From Deltaproteobacteria bacterium (GTDB lineage Bacteria > Desulfobacterota > Syntrophia > Syntrophales > UBA2210), in the NCBI GenBank assembly GCA_019314085.1, contig JAFCZZ010000001.1:1-64000 (forward strand): a stretch of 64,000 nt of DNA. The letters are read 5' to 3'. A program made the position numbers and the translations under genes. The notes under the pieces are model-generated. The model made no database searches, was not told where the DNA came from, and saw nothing but the letters and a program-made list of their open reading frames with translations. Below are positions 37,868-46,854 of the stretch, in pieces; positions within the stretch are counted from its first letter, which is position 1, and every line of letters starts with the position of its first letter.

Positions 37868-38019
37868 GTGGCACAGACAAGGAGTGGCGGTAAGCAGCAC
37901 AAAGCCGCTAGCCAAGCGAACCCCCACTCTCACTTGACATTATACCACACTAGGCATATAATTCAAACGCAAAATTTAAGTAGGGGAGAGTGGCACAAGA
38001 CAAGGGGTGGACGGTAAGC
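37868..38019 (+). repeat. Imperfect 28-30 bp direct repeat flanking the early promoter
   Basis: Copy A (37868-37895) and copy B (37990-38019) share GTGGCACA, GACAAGG.GTGG and CGGTAAGC, differing by two single-base insertions and one substitution. Copy B holds the ribosome site just before ATG 38021; copy A lies upstream of the promoter and has no start codon. Could be a duplicated leader or a protein-binding repeat. Confidence 0.55.
37934..37962 (+). promoter_or_regulatory. Consensus sigma-70/sigma-A promoter for the replication operon
   Basis: TTGACA at 37934-37939 and TATAAT at 37957-37962 with exactly 17 bases between them, both perfect consensus. Transcription would start near 37969, about 50 bases before ATG 38021. 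CCACTCTC (37924-37931) and GAGAGTGG (37986-37993) form an inverted repeat around it, a possible repressor or looping site. Confidence 0.85.
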
Positions 38020-38020
38020 G

Positions 38021-41000
38021 ATGAAAACAAAGCTAAGACTAAAAGCAGACAACCGGAAGCTCACCAAACAGATTGTCCGAGGCAAGCCCCTCGACCGCCC
38101 CGTAGTAGTCAAGTGCCATCATGTAACTATTGAGAGGAATAACGCTGAGTCTCTGGCGAAGAATCTTGAAGGTGTCCACTACCGCAGGCCTTCCCGCAAT
38201 CGTGAGAATTATCCCATCATGGAGTGTCTGCAGAAGTTGGGCCAGGGCCGGATTGTAGGCTTCGGCACCAAGCGCAAGCACCGCAAGCGCAAGACACGGT
38301 ATGAACTGCTCAGCCAGAACAATCCCCACTCGGCTTACAGCAAAATCAAAGCTTATATGCAACAATATCCCGGCCTGCTGAAGGATGACCCCAAGCAATG
38401 GGCCGAACAGCTCAAAGGCATGGGTTATTGCGGGAAGACTTACCTGCGCGTCATGGCCCAGATGGTCAAAGACCGCATACTCATCTGGACGTATGATAAT
38501 TACACTGAAGGCTGGCGCGTTGCCACCAAAGACGACCCCGATTGGGTGCCACGGTTCCCGTTGTATCCCTGGGCATTCGTGTTTGCCTGGCTGGCTGCGG
38601 GCCGCAGCATACTTGACCTCAAGCTCGACTGGATGACCTACGGTTATAGCCCCGCTGAGATAGATGAAGGATTGCGGTTCCTGCGCAAGCATGGTTTAGT
38701 GCAGGTTGATGAGAAGGGACATCTGCAACCCAATGTTGAACCCACAGGCTATCGGCGGGCCGTCGAATACGAAGACACAGGCGACCCCATCTTTGAGGTC
38801 TGCAAAACTGGGCTGTGGGAACAGCGGAAGAAGTTGCCTCGTATGCCCAAGGTGCAACAATACCTTTACGTGATAGCTTTGGCCTATGCCGTGGCCTTCC
38901 CCGAAAGGCTGATAGAATACTGCAAGAGTCTGGCCTGGACACGTTTGCGCAACTTAAAACTCGACTTATCACCGTGTGCTTATGGCGATTTGCAGCTCGT
39001 CAGAAGAGTGGGCCGCAATGAGCGCCGCAAGGGCAAGCACAACCGTTACCCCAATGCTACACTGCAAAATCTGCTGGCCCTTATCAAGCGCTATAAGCTC
39101 ACCATCGTGGAACCGGAACTCCTGGCCGAAGCCCTCGGCATCACCGCCCGCCACGCCCATCGCCTCCTCTGGCGGGCACATGAGCTGGGCCTGTTAACAA
39201 TTGTGAACATCTATCGCCGCCCCGGCTCAAGGGCATATCTTTACCGCGTTTCATTTAATTTTGCAGCGCCGGATAAAAACTGTCGCGTAAAGTGCGATTT
39301 CGGGACAAGCAATTCCCCCTCATACTCCCCCTATAAGCTCTTTAGTACTCCTAGTACAAGTACGATTGATTCGAAGGCAAGTAAGGGAGGGCACGGGCCC
39401 GGCCAGCAGGCCGTTGGCCTGCCGGGATTGCTGTTTGGGGAGAAGTATATAGCTTACAAGAGAGGGAAAGGAAAAAAGCTTTGGGGGAGGGTTTTGGGCG
39501 TGCTGGGGGTGGAGGGTTTGGGCCGGGGCCTTGCGTTATTTGCCAAGCATCTGGAAATAGAAAAACTTAAGGCCTGGGGGTGGAGGAGAGGTCACCCATA
39601 TGAGGTGCTGGTAGGCAGGTTTGAGAGGTTTGAGGAAGGATGGAAGCAAGCGCTTGTGAAATTTTTCACAGGCAGGGAAGAGGGAGGGGGTGTGGAGGGG
39701 TTTGTTGGGCTTGTGCTGGCGTGGTTGAACGGGGAGTGGCGGGTGGTATGTGGCCTGCTGGAGGAGTATGTGGATTGGCTTTATAAGAGGGCCACGCAGT
39801 TGGGACATGATGGCAGACGCAAGCTGGCCTGGTGGACGATGCAGGATTACCGGAAGGCACGGGACTTGCTGGAAGAGGCCCGGCAACGGCCCATAGACTA
39901 CATCCTTCGCTTCTGGTATGGTTATTGCACGGGCTTCCGCTGGGTGGATGACGCCATTGAAAGGTGGGCTTTGAGGTTTACCGGCCAGGCTATGCGGCTA
40001 TACTTACTGCGGGGTGCTAAAACTTTCTACATCAGTGACGAGGGACATGTTATGGCGCTTGACGGGCGGAAGGAAGCAAGTGGCAACGGCATCCACATGC
40101 ACACGGATTACGGCACGCTCGACCCCAAGCCCAGGCGCAAGACGAAGCCTACCATCCGTGAGCAGGAGGCCATCCCCAACCAGGGGATAGATTTGACTGC
40201 TGCCCTGAAGGAGGCATCGGAGGCCGAAGAAGAGGCTTCTGTTGATGAAGAAGTTAAAGGCCAGGATGAAGTGGTTATCGTTCAGAGGCCAGGGGAAAGC
40301 TGGTCACTGCCCCTCGGCCCCAACCGGCCCAAGCACATAAGAGTCAAGACAGAAGACGGCCAGACCATCATCTGCTACGAGCTTGATGAAGAAGTGGATG
40401 TATACAGGATAGCTTCCTATCCGGGCACCGGTGGCCTCGATGAAGGCATGTATGTGCCCCAGTGTGCCGAGGAATTCTGGCGCTTGCCGCCTGATGCCCC
40501 CATCGCCATACTTGAATCCCGGCTGCCTACTCATTTGCGCTATCTGGCCCGTTACCGCCAGATTAAGCAGAAATTCCGCGAAGCCAAGCAGATTGAGGAT
40601 TTGCTGACCCGCAGCATGCCAAGGAATACAACCTACGGCCTCGGCCTGATAGGTATCGTCACTGACTGGTATCTGTGGTATATCAAGAAGCAACGTGTGC
40701 GACACTGGACGCCGGAATGGTATCTTGCTTACGGGGAAGTTTTGCTGAAAGCCTGTCACTACTATGCGGCCCCCGGCGAACCTGCAGGCCTTAAGATTGG
40801 GGCTGCTGAAACCTGGCAGAAGGCTTTACAGGGCCAGGCGGTATCGCCCGTCGAGCTGGCCGATGCCTATGACCGCCTGACAATGGTCACGCCCATTGAG
40901 TCCAGTGTTGCTCGCCATATGAACCAGCCTTGGCGGGGCATGTGGGATTGGTTCTGGAATTGGGTGTTGAAGGGTATGCCCGAAGATGAGAAGTATAAGG

Positions 41001-41164
41001 CGTTGCACAACGTGATTGTGGCCTGCCAGAGAGGTCATGAGAAATATGATGTTGAAACCTATTGCGATGACCTGACCGGCCTTGCCGTAATAGAAGCTTT
41101 CGACGACTTTGATGCTGACGCGATACGGGAAGCCCTGCGACGTTACGGCGACCCCCGAAGCTAA
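38021..41164 (+). CDS. Putative replication initiator, winged-helix protein
   Basis: 1047 residues, not recognised as a known family. Several helix-turn-helix or winged-helix-like stretches: ~205-235 (SPAEIDEGLRFLRKHGLVQV) and ~365-405 (LAEALGITARHAHRLLWRAH, then a wing ending YLYRVSF). The N-terminus is very basic (first 95 residues). A low-complexity Ser/Thr/Gly linker at ~425-500 separates N- and C-terminal parts. It is the first gene after the strong early promoter and directly upstream of the primase-helicase, the usual place for an origin-binding initiator or helicase loader. AAGGGG upstream of ATG. Function inferred from context. Confidence 0.5.
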   Translation: MKTKLRLKADNRKLTKQIVRGKPLDRPVVVKCHHVTIERNNAESLAKNLEGVHYRRPSRNRENYPIMECLQKLGQGRIVGFGTKRKHRKRKTRYELLSQNNPHSAYSKIKAYMQQYPGLLKDDPKQWAEQLKGMGYCGKTYLRVMAQMVKDRILIWTYDNYTEGWRVATKDDPDWVPRFPLYPWAFVFAWLAAGRSILDLKLDWMTYGYSPAEIDEGLRFLRKHGLVQVDEKGHLQPNVEPTGYRRAVEYEDTGDPIFEVCKTGLWEQRKKLPRMPKVQQYLYVIALAYAVAFPERLIEYCKSLAWTRLRNLKLDLSPCAYGDLQLVRRVGRNERRKGKHNRYPNATLQNLLALIKRYKLTIVEPELLAEALGITARHAHRLLWRAHELGLLTIVNIYRRPGSRAYLYRVSFNFAAPDKNCRVKCDFGTSNSPSYSPYKLFSTPSTSTIDSKASKGGHGPGQQAVGLPGLLFGEKYIAYKRGKGKKLWGRVLGVLGVEGLGRGLALFAKHLEIEKLKAWGWRRGHPYEVLVGRFERFEEGWKQALVKFFTGREEGGGVEGFVGLVLAWLNGEWRVVCGLLEEYVDWLYKRATQLGHDGRRKLAWWTMQDYRKARDLLEEARQRPIDYILRFWYGYCTGFRWVDDAIERWALRFTGQAMRLYLLRGAKTFYISDEGHVMALDGRKEASGNGIHMHTDYGTLDPKPRRKTKPTIREQEAIPNQGIDLTAALKEASEAEEEASVDEEVKGQDEVVIVQRPGESWSLPLGPNRPKHIRVKTEDGQTIICYELDEEVDVYRIASYPGTGGLDEGMYVPQCAEEFWRLPPDAPIAILESRLPTHLRYLARYRQIKQKFREAKQIEDLLTRSMPRNTTYGLGLIGIVTDWYLWYIKKQRVRHWTPEWYLAYGEVLLKACHYYAAPGEPAGLKIGAAETWQKALQGQAVSPVELADAYDRLTMVTPIESSVARHMNQPWRGMWDWFWNWVLKGMPEDEKYKALHNVIVACQRGHEKYDVETYCDDLTGLAVIEAFDDFDADAIREALRRYGDPRS
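39344..39528 (+). other. Candidate replication origin within the initiator gene (AGTAC repeats and G-run cluster)
   Basis: Three AGTAC units at 39344-39348, 39353-39357 and 39359-39363 (the first two part of a GTACT-CCT-AGTAC inverted repeat) are followed at 39483-39528 by seven G-runs of 3-5 bases with short spacers, able to form a G-quadruplex. The region encodes the protein's low-complexity linker, as in lambda O. Function is inference. Confidence 0.35.
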
Positions 41165-41172
41165 GCGATGCC

Positions 41173-41184
41173 CAAAAGCTTTTG
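41173..41184. promoter_or_regulatory. 12-bp palindrome before primase-helicase gene
   Basis: CAAAAGCTTTTG is a perfect palindrome in the 35-base gap between two replication genes, just ahead of the GAGGTGA ribosome site of the helicase. It could be an operator or chance. Confidence 0.3.
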
Positions 41185-41199
41185 AGGTGAAGCCCAGCA

Positions 41200-43380
41200 A
41201 TGGCTGCTACTGATAGTGTCTTTGAGCAGATAAAAGCCCGCATAAACCTCATTGAAGTCATCGGCCAAGAAGTTGAACTCAAGCGCGTCGGCAAATACTG
41301 GATGGGCCTTTGCCCCTTTCATTACGAAACAGAACCCAGCTTTGCCGTAACAGAGAACTTCTATTATTGCTTCGGCGCCACCTGTAACGCAAAGGGAGAC
41401 ATATTCACGTGGCTGATGGTTCGCAGGGGCCTCAGCTTTTCTGAGGCAGTCCGGGAAGCAGCCCGCCTCGCTGGTATCCCATTAGACGATAACTGGCAGG
41501 AACGCCTCAAAAAAGCCCAGGAACATCAGGCCAAACTGGAAGCCTACGTCAAGCAAAGCCAGGAATACCTCTGGTCAAAAAAGGGCCAAACGGCCCTGGA
41601 TTACCTTCGCAATGAACGCAGGCTTACAGACGAGACAATCAAGCAGTTTGGCCTCGGCTATGATAGCAAACGCGACGCCATAGTCATCCCGCTGATGGAC
41701 ATGTCTGGCAGGCTGGTTGCCTATGCTCTCCGCCTTCTAAATAGCACCAAACGCTATCAAGTCTTCAATCAACCCTTCTTCCAGCGTCGTCGTTATTTGT
41801 TCAATGAGCAAGTTTTGTGGCAGCACAAAGACCAGCCTCTCTACCTCTGCGAAGGTTATTTTGATTGCATGAGTATCGTGCAGGCGGGCTATCCGAGGGT
41901 TGTGGCTCTTTGTGGCGGCCAGCTCAATGATTATCAGCTCAAGAAGCTCACCCAAGCTGCCCGCCAAATCATCCTAGTGCCCGACAACAAATCAGCAACG
42001 GACTGGAAACTGGCTCGCCGCAATATAGACCTCATTCGCCGTTTTGATGCCGAAGTAAAGGTGCTTGTTGCTGTGCCGGAAGGCGATGCCAATGATACCG
42101 ACCCCGACAGGCTCAAGGAAATCCTTGCATCGCCCAATGAACCCGAAGTTGCCATGCTGGACTTCATCGTTTCCGGCACCCAGGCCGAACAATACGAAAA
42201 GGCCCGGCAACTTCTCCAGACGATACACAATCCCCTGCTTCGTGATGATATTATCCAAGAATTAGCCAAGCGTTGGGGTAAAAGCACGCACCTGGTTAAG
42301 CAGGCTTTGAGTGGCCGGGCTGTCTCGGTGAATGTAGTTAAAAGCGAACATACAGTCACCATCCTTCGGCACATGGCTGCCGAGATAGCCCAAGAACACG
42401 AAATCAACCTCCGCTGGCCGGGTTTTGAACCAGAAGTCCTTCAACGTATCCACGCCGGTCATCTTATAGGCATAGCAGCCCGCACTAATGTGGGTAAGAC
42501 ACTGTATGCCCTCAACCTGGCACCTTGGTCACGTGGCCTTTACAGCCAGGTTTTCTTCACCCTTGAACAGCCCTACAGTGAAATCGCCTACCGCATGGCA
42601 CGAATCACTCTGGGACATGTCATACCGCATATGTATCCCTATCTGGATGCGGCCATCCGGAAGGCCGAGGATGAGTTCAAGGACTTCAACATTTTGAACG
42701 AAGAAGTTTTTGGTCGTAACCTTCAGCCTCTCATCACAACGTTGTATTCGGATTTCTATGTAGTGGAAGGCGTTTTTGACGTGGAAGGCCTGAAGGGGGC
42801 CATCGCTAAGCTTGCCGAAGAAGTCAGGCTGCCCGTCCGCATAGTCTGGATAGACTACCTCGGCCTGATGCGGGCCAAAGGTGACACCGAATACGTCCAG
42901 CTCAGCAACCTCATCCGCGACCTCGCACGCCTGGCAAAGGAGCTTAACCTTTTAATAATATTCCTGCACCAGCTTAGCCGCCGGGGTGGCACTGGCAAGG
43001 AGCACGTGGAAATTGACATGCTTCGCGGTAGCGGCCAGATTGAAGAAGCCGTTGACCTTCTGCTGGGCCTTTACCGACCCCAGCTTAACGATGAATACCA
43101 GCAGAACAATCAGGTCTGCACCGAGGAGCCTTTCTACGTGGACGTTATCAAGAACCGCCACGGCCCCAAGCAACGGCTTAAGCTCACCTTCTACAAGCGC
43201 AGCCTGCTAATCACGTCGGTTCATCCCTTGCATGGCCCCGAGGTTTTGCGCAGCGAGATAATGGATATACTGGAAACGAAAGGAGCTGATAGCCATGACG
43301 CAGGAGCAATTGAGCGAGGCGGCGGAGAATGTGGAGGCCATCCGGCAGGAACTGGACAATCTGGCGAAGAGGTATTTTGA
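41200..43380 (+). CDS. Primase-helicase (DnaG-type primase fused to DnaB-type helicase)
   Basis: 726 residues. The N-terminal CHC2-type zinc domain (CPFHYETEPSF then YYCFGATCNAKGD) binds template DNA; note C-x4-C where C-x2-C is usual. The Toprim core shows E218 in LCEGYFDCMS and later DNKS. The C-terminal RecA fold of replicative helicases has Walker A AARTNVGKT at ~426-434, VWIDYLGL (Walker B) and LHQLSRRGG. T7 gp4-like proteins of this type unwind the fork and make RNA primers. The last ~30 residues overlap the next gene and look like out-of-frame sequence. Confidence 0.92.
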   Translation: MAATDSVFEQIKARINLIEVIGQEVELKRVGKYWMGLCPFHYETEPSFAVTENFYYCFGATCNAKGDIFTWLMVRRGLSFSEAVREAARLAGIPLDDNWQERLKKAQEHQAKLEAYVKQSQEYLWSKKGQTALDYLRNERRLTDETIKQFGLGYDSKRDAIVIPLMDMSGRLVAYALRLLNSTKRYQVFNQPFFQRRRYLFNEQVLWQHKDQPLYLCEGYFDCMSIVQAGYPRVVALCGGQLNDYQLKKLTQAARQIILVPDNKSATDWKLARRNIDLIRRFDAEVKVLVAVPEGDANDTDPDRLKEILASPNEPEVAMLDFIVSGTQAEQYEKARQLLQTIHNPLLRDDIIQELAKRWGKSTHLVKQALSGRAVSVNVVKSEHTVTILRHMAAEIAQEHEINLRWPGFEPEVLQRIHAGHLIGIAARTNVGKTLYALNLAPWSRGLYSQVFFTLEQPYSEIAYRMARITLGHVIPHMYPYLDAAIRKAEDEFKDFNILNEEVFGRNLQPLITTLYSDFYVVEGVFDVEGLKGAIAKLAEEVRLPVRIVWIDYLGLMRAKGDTEYVQLSNLIRDLARLAKELNLLIIFLHQLSRRGGTGKEHVEIDMLRGSGQIEEAVDLLLGLYRPQLNDEYQQNNQVCTEEPFYVDVIKNRHGPKQRLKLTFYKRSLLITSVHPLHGPEVLRSEIMDILETKGADSHDAGAIERGGGECGGHPAGTGQSGEEVF

Positions 43381-43699
43381 CCTGACTGACCTAATCAGCC
43401 AGCTTGAGGAAGAGCGAAGCAGGGTGGCCCAGGAAATTCTTAACATCTGGCAGAAGACACAGCTCAAGCCGTCGCGCTGGGCTACCGTGGTTGCCGGTCG
43501 GACTTCTTACGACCAAGACAGGCTTATTGCCTATTTGAAGGCTCGTGGCCTCAGACAGGCCATCAAGACTCAAGAAGTCCTCGACCGCAAGGCATTGAAA
43601 CAACTGATGGACAGCGGCCAGCTTAGTGAACAGGAACTTGAGCAGTTCAAGACCACTGGCCGCCCATATGTGCAACTCGTTAAGCCCAAGGAGGAATAG
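43295..43699 (+). CDS. Coiled-coil protein of the recombination operon
   Basis: 134 residues; AAGGAG nine bases before ATG 43295, inside the helicase 3' end (86-base overlap). Residues ~1-55 form a coiled coil (ENVEAIRQELDNLAKRY); the second half (QDRLIAYLKARGLRQAIKTQ) is a small helical domain ending in PYVQLVKPKEE. The layout resembles small phage proteins next to annealing proteins that guard DNA ends or load recombinases, but I cannot name the family. Confidence 0.6.
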   Translation: MTQEQLSEAAENVEAIRQELDNLAKRYFDLTDLISQLEEERSRVAQEILNIWQKTQLKPSRWATVVAGRTSYDQDRLIAYLKARGLRQAIKTQEVLDRKALKQLMDSGQLSEQELEQFKTTGRPYVQLVKPKEE

Positions 43700-43702
43700 T
43701 TT

Positions 43703-44578
43703 ATGCGAACTAAGCGGTTGGAATGGGACCATTATCCTTCGCTTGATGAATTGCGGGAAGCCCTTAAGGATGTGCCAGCATGGCCGGGCTCAGAGAAGTC
43801 GCTAGCTGATTACTGGCCCTATATCATCCCCCTTTCACGTCGCCGTAAGGTTGGCCGTGACCAGTGGGAAGTGGTCTGGAATCCCTACCTAACCGTAGAT
43901 GGCCGCATTCGCATTTTTGTAGATGCCCATCTGGAGGCCGATGCCCACTATCACGAAGAGATAGTCGAAATCCGGCGCGAAGACCGCTTCCTCATTGTGC
44001 GCTTGCGGATAACAAGTGACCTGTTTGGCACACGTGAAGATGTGGGCACGGCGGACTTTTCACTTGCCGAAGCTCCTCCCGACCAGAGGGAACGCCAAGT
44101 TGATGCCACTAACCCATTCGAAAATGCTGTCACTTCTGCCCGTGGCCGTGTGATAGCAGCCTTTGGCGTTGGTATCATTCCCGGCATGGGCCTTGCCACA
44201 GCAGAAGAGGTTGTGGACGCTGATAACCGTTACCAGCAGCGCAGTGGTGATAACCGCAAACCTGCCCCGCAACCCAGCCAGGCGCCACGTGAAGAACCGT
44301 CGCAACCTTCCCCTCGTGCCATGCGGCCCCATGAACTGGAAGGCAGGCTCGGCTTTGGCATTCAGACACTCAACGGCGGCAAGCTGCCCGAAGACTGGAA
44401 GCGCTACATCGGCCCCGCAACAAAGGCATTCATCGAAGAGACTGGCCATCCTAATGCCGATATAAGCAACTGGTCTACAATTGACATAAGCAAGTTCGTT
44501 GTCTGGTGCAGGCAGAAGCACGAACAAGACCCCGAATTCCTGAGCAAGCTGGAGGTTGGCGATGCCGGAACAAGTTGA
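43703..44578 (+). CDS. Single-strand annealing protein-like (ERF/Rad52-type)
   Basis: 291 residues; AGGAGG upstream. The core pattern (IRIFVDAHLEADAHYHEEIVEI, then NPFENAVTSARGRVIAAFG at ~137-155 and ATAEEVVDA) matches the P-x-E-x-A-x-TSA-x-GRA region of phage annealing proteins. A Pro/Gln-rich linker (~185-215) joins a C-terminal helical domain, as in DNA-binding tails. It would pair complementary single strands in recombination-dependent replication, consistent with the RecA-like neighbour. The family call is by motif. Confidence 0.65.
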   Translation: MRTKRLEWDHYPSLDELREALKDVPAWPGSEKSLADYWPYIIPLSRRRKVGRDQWEVVWNPYLTVDGRIRIFVDAHLEADAHYHEEIVEIRREDRFLIVRLRITSDLFGTREDVGTADFSLAEAPPDQRERQVDATNPFENAVTSARGRVIAAFGVGIIPGMGLATAEEVVDADNRYQQRSGDNRKPAPQPSQAPREEPSQPSPRAMRPHELEGRLGFGIQTLNGGKLPEDWKRYIGPATKAFIEETGHPNADISNWSTIDISKFVVWCRQKHEQDPEFLSKLEVGDAGTS

Positions 44579-45590
44579 TTTGGATGCCATACTGCAACGT
44601 ATCAATACAGATTTGCAGCGAAAATATGGCAAGCCACTGCTCCGTAGGGCTTCAGAACATAGCGATATTCACCGCATACCAACAGGTATAATCGGCCTCG
44701 ACAAAGCCCTGCGGGGCGGCATACCCGTTGGCATACCGGTTATCGTTCAGGGTCGTGAAAGCACCGGCAAAAGCAGCCTGTGTTACCACATTGCGGGCCA
44801 GGCTCATGAACATCTCAACAAGCCGGTGCTTCTGGTCTATGCCGAAGGCCCCTTTGACTCTCAGTATGAATGGGCAAGGGATTGTGGCCTGCCGGTAGAT
44901 GATACACTTGTCTTGGACCGAAGCCTTGCCCTTGAAGATGCCTTGCAGATAGTCCGTGAGCAACTGCAAACGGGTCTTTATAGCTGCATCATCGTGGACA
45001 GCCTTGCCAGTCTCCGGCCCAGCCCAGAAGTTCAGAAGAAGCTTGAAGAAGCCCAGTCGCACGGCGTGAAGGCCGTCATCATGAATCGTTTCTTCAACAG
45101 CCTCACTTCATTCATGCCCGACGAACCACCGTTGCTGCTTTTCACACAGCACCTTTACGACAATCCAGGTTTTGGTGGCCCGCAGATGACTGGTGGCCGG
45201 GGACAGCAATACATCGCAGGCCTCATCATTCGCCTGTCCCGTCTCGAAACACTTACAGTCACCATCGAGCACGGCGGCGTTGAGCATAAGAAGGCTTACG
45301 CCATTGCCATCCAGTGGGAGATAATCAAGAGCAAGGTGGCCCCTGCTATCGGCGAACGTGGCCGGTTTGACCTCTACCTCGAAAGCCACGTCTTCCCACG
45401 GGGCACGTTCAGCGAACATGTAGAAGCCCTCCGGCGGGCCATCCTTTGCGGCTTGGTAACGCGCCGTGGTTCCTGGTATGAATACAAAGGCGAAAAGTAT
45501 CAGGGTGAAGCAGCCATCCTGCGCGTCCTCGATGTGCAAGAAGCTTTCGATGCTTATTACGAAGCCCTTGGTAAGGTTATATCTGGTTAG
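44562..45590 (+). CDS. RecA-like recombinase ATPase
   Basis: 342 residues from ATG 44562 with GGAGG at 44551. RecA core: PTGIIGLDKALRGGIPVGIP, Walker A GRESTGKSS (~64-72), PVLLVYAEG, CIIVDSLASL (Walker B), LLLFTQHLYDNPGFGGPQMTGG with the L2-like region, then IRLSRLE. It should form ATP-dependent filaments on single-stranded DNA. The C-terminus lacks the long acidic tail of cellular RecA and ends in a helical ~70-residue part. Overlaps the annealing protein gene. Confidence 0.87.
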   Translation: MPEQVDLDAILQRINTDLQRKYGKPLLRRASEHSDIHRIPTGIIGLDKALRGGIPVGIPVIVQGRESTGKSSLCYHIAGQAHEHLNKPVLLVYAEGPFDSQYEWARDCGLPVDDTLVLDRSLALEDALQIVREQLQTGLYSCIIVDSLASLRPSPEVQKKLEEAQSHGVKAVIMNRFFNSLTSFMPDEPPLLLFTQHLYDNPGFGGPQMTGGRGQQYIAGLIIRLSRLETLTVTIEHGGVEHKKAYAIAIQWEIIKSKVAPAIGERGRFDLYLESHVFPRGTFSEHVEALRRAILCGLVTRRGSWYEYKGEKYQGEAAILRVLDVQEAFDAYYEALGKVISG

Positions 45591-45603
45591 GGAGCTGAGG
45601 GAT

Positions 45604-45951
45604 ATGCCCACCGGCCAGGATTTTGAAAAAGCGATTGCTGAAGCACTTGGCGCTGCCCGCACTGCCCGCAGCGGTGGTGCCAATATCAAAGGTGATATAG
45701 TTTGGGGGCCGTTCCTTATCGAGGCAAAAGCCACAACCAAAGATTCAATTACCGTGAAGCGCAAATGGCTTGAGAAGATTGAAGCTGAAGCCCTTCGCCA
45801 AGGCCGTTACCCGGTCTTGGTGATAGGCTTCAAGCCCATGCGCCAAGCATTTGCCGTAATACCATTGCCATTGTTTGAGGTGCTGGCGAGGGAGGCGATG
45901 GAGAATGCGGCCAAGTCCAACAGTGACAGCAGCTCTACTGGCAGCCCATGA
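45604..45951 (+). CDS. Hjc-like / PDDEXK endonuclease
   Basis: 115 residues from ATG 45604, GAGGG just upstream. Small nuclease core: RSGGANIKGDIVWGPFLIEAKATTKD, i.e. GD (Asp ~30) and E-x-K, as in archaeal-type Holliday junction resolvases and phage VSR-like nucleases; SITVKRKWLEKIEAEALRQGRYPVLVI follows as expected. It likely cleaves branched DNA. The N-terminal helix carries an acidic residue as in Hjc. Confidence 0.75.
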   Translation: MPTGQDFEKAIAEALGAARTARSGGANIKGDIVWGPFLIEAKATTKDSITVKRKWLEKIEAEALRQGRYPVLVIGFKPMRQAFAVIPLPLFEVLAREAMENAAKSNSDSSSTGSP

Positions 45952-46111
45952 TTATCATCGTGGGCAAATCTCATTGGACGAACTGGACAGGCTGATAAGT
46001 GAGCTTGATTATGCCGAGGCTCAGCACGTCAGAGAACTTCTTGCCACATTGCACCGTGACCCGGAGCTGAGGAGGTATTTTTTAGGATGCATGAAACTCC
46101 AAAGGACATAG
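45905..46111 (+). CDS. Small helical protein
   Basis: 68 residues from ATG 45905, overlapping the nuclease by 47 bases. Two or three helices (ISLDELDRLISELDYAEAQHVRELLATL). No family recognised. Its end overlaps the next gene. Confidence 0.45.
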   Translation: MRPSPTVTAALLAAHDYHRGQISLDELDRLISELDYAEAQHVRELLATLHRDPELRRYFLGCMKLQRT

Positions 46112-46854
46112 TGCATTTTCTTAAGACGCTAACGCCCCGTGAACCCATCAAATGGCCTGAGGAAGATACCCTCTGGAATGCTTCTACGCTTCACTGGTGC
46201 CAGAGGTTACAGATACTGCGGGCTAAGGGTGTCCAGCTTCGCCTTGACCCGAATCTTCAACGCAAATTCTCCCTACGCAAGGCCATACACGAGGCCGTCC
46301 AGGAATGGATAACACAAAACATCACACCAGTGGCCGTAGAGAAGTTTTTCATAGACCGCGAGAACCGTATCAGTGGCCGATGCGATGTGCTATTGCCGAT
46401 GACCAACCCGCCTTATGTCATTGAAATCAAAACCTTCCGTTCCCGCCATGTGATTAATGGCTATCTGAGCGGCAAATATCAGCCATACTGGCTTCGCCAG
46501 ATGGGTTTCTATTACCAGCAGGCCGCCAAGGAATACGGTGCCCAACTCCGGCCCGTTACACTGCTCATTGATGTTGAAGAAGGCACACCCGAAGTTTTGC
46601 CGCATGACCCCAACGAGCTGCCGGACTATAAACCTTTGTGCGATGAACTCAACGCTTGCTGGGATGCCGATATGCTGCCGCCCATGAAGGAAGATTGTGG
46701 CGATTGCCCGCTCAAATCCGTCTGCACCGAACCCATCTACTCCATCAGCGAATTTTATGACTACATCAACCGTTTGAGGATTGAAAACCCCGACCAGTGG
46801 GAAATGCTAATCGTGAAGGAGGAAGAGCAGGTATGTCTCGACGAAGAGTCGTAG
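46087..46854 (+). CDS. Cas4/RecB-like nuclease with Fe-S cysteines
   Basis: 255 residues. Cys38 (STLHWCQR) plus the C-terminal cluster CGDCPLKSVC (~208-217) are the four-cysteine pattern of Fe-S-containing Cas4/AddB-type nucleases. The catalytic core has GRCDVLL (Asp ~100) and YVIEIKT (E-x-K), then LRQMGFYYQQAA, the Q-x3-Y motif. Probably a 5'-3' single-strand exonuclease that makes ends for the annealing protein. No CRISPR array is nearby, so adaptation is unlikely. Confidence 0.82.
   Translation: MHETPKDIVHFLKTLTPREPIKWPEEDTLWNASTLHWCQRLQILRAKGVQLRLDPNLQRKFSLRKAIHEAVQEWITQNITPVAVEKFFIDRENRISGRCDVLLPMTNPPYVIEIKTFRSRHVINGYLSGKYQPYWLRQMGFYYQQAAKEYGAQLRPVTLLIDVEEGTPEVLPHDPNELPDYKPLCDELNACWDADMLPPMKEDCGDCPLKSVCTEPIYSISEFYDYINRLRIENPDQWEMLIVKEEEQVCLDEES

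Noticed and set aside
46087..46854. CRISPR adaptation module because of the Cas4-like gene
   Set aside because: No cas1/cas2 and no repeat array anywhere in the window; phage recombination context explains it.
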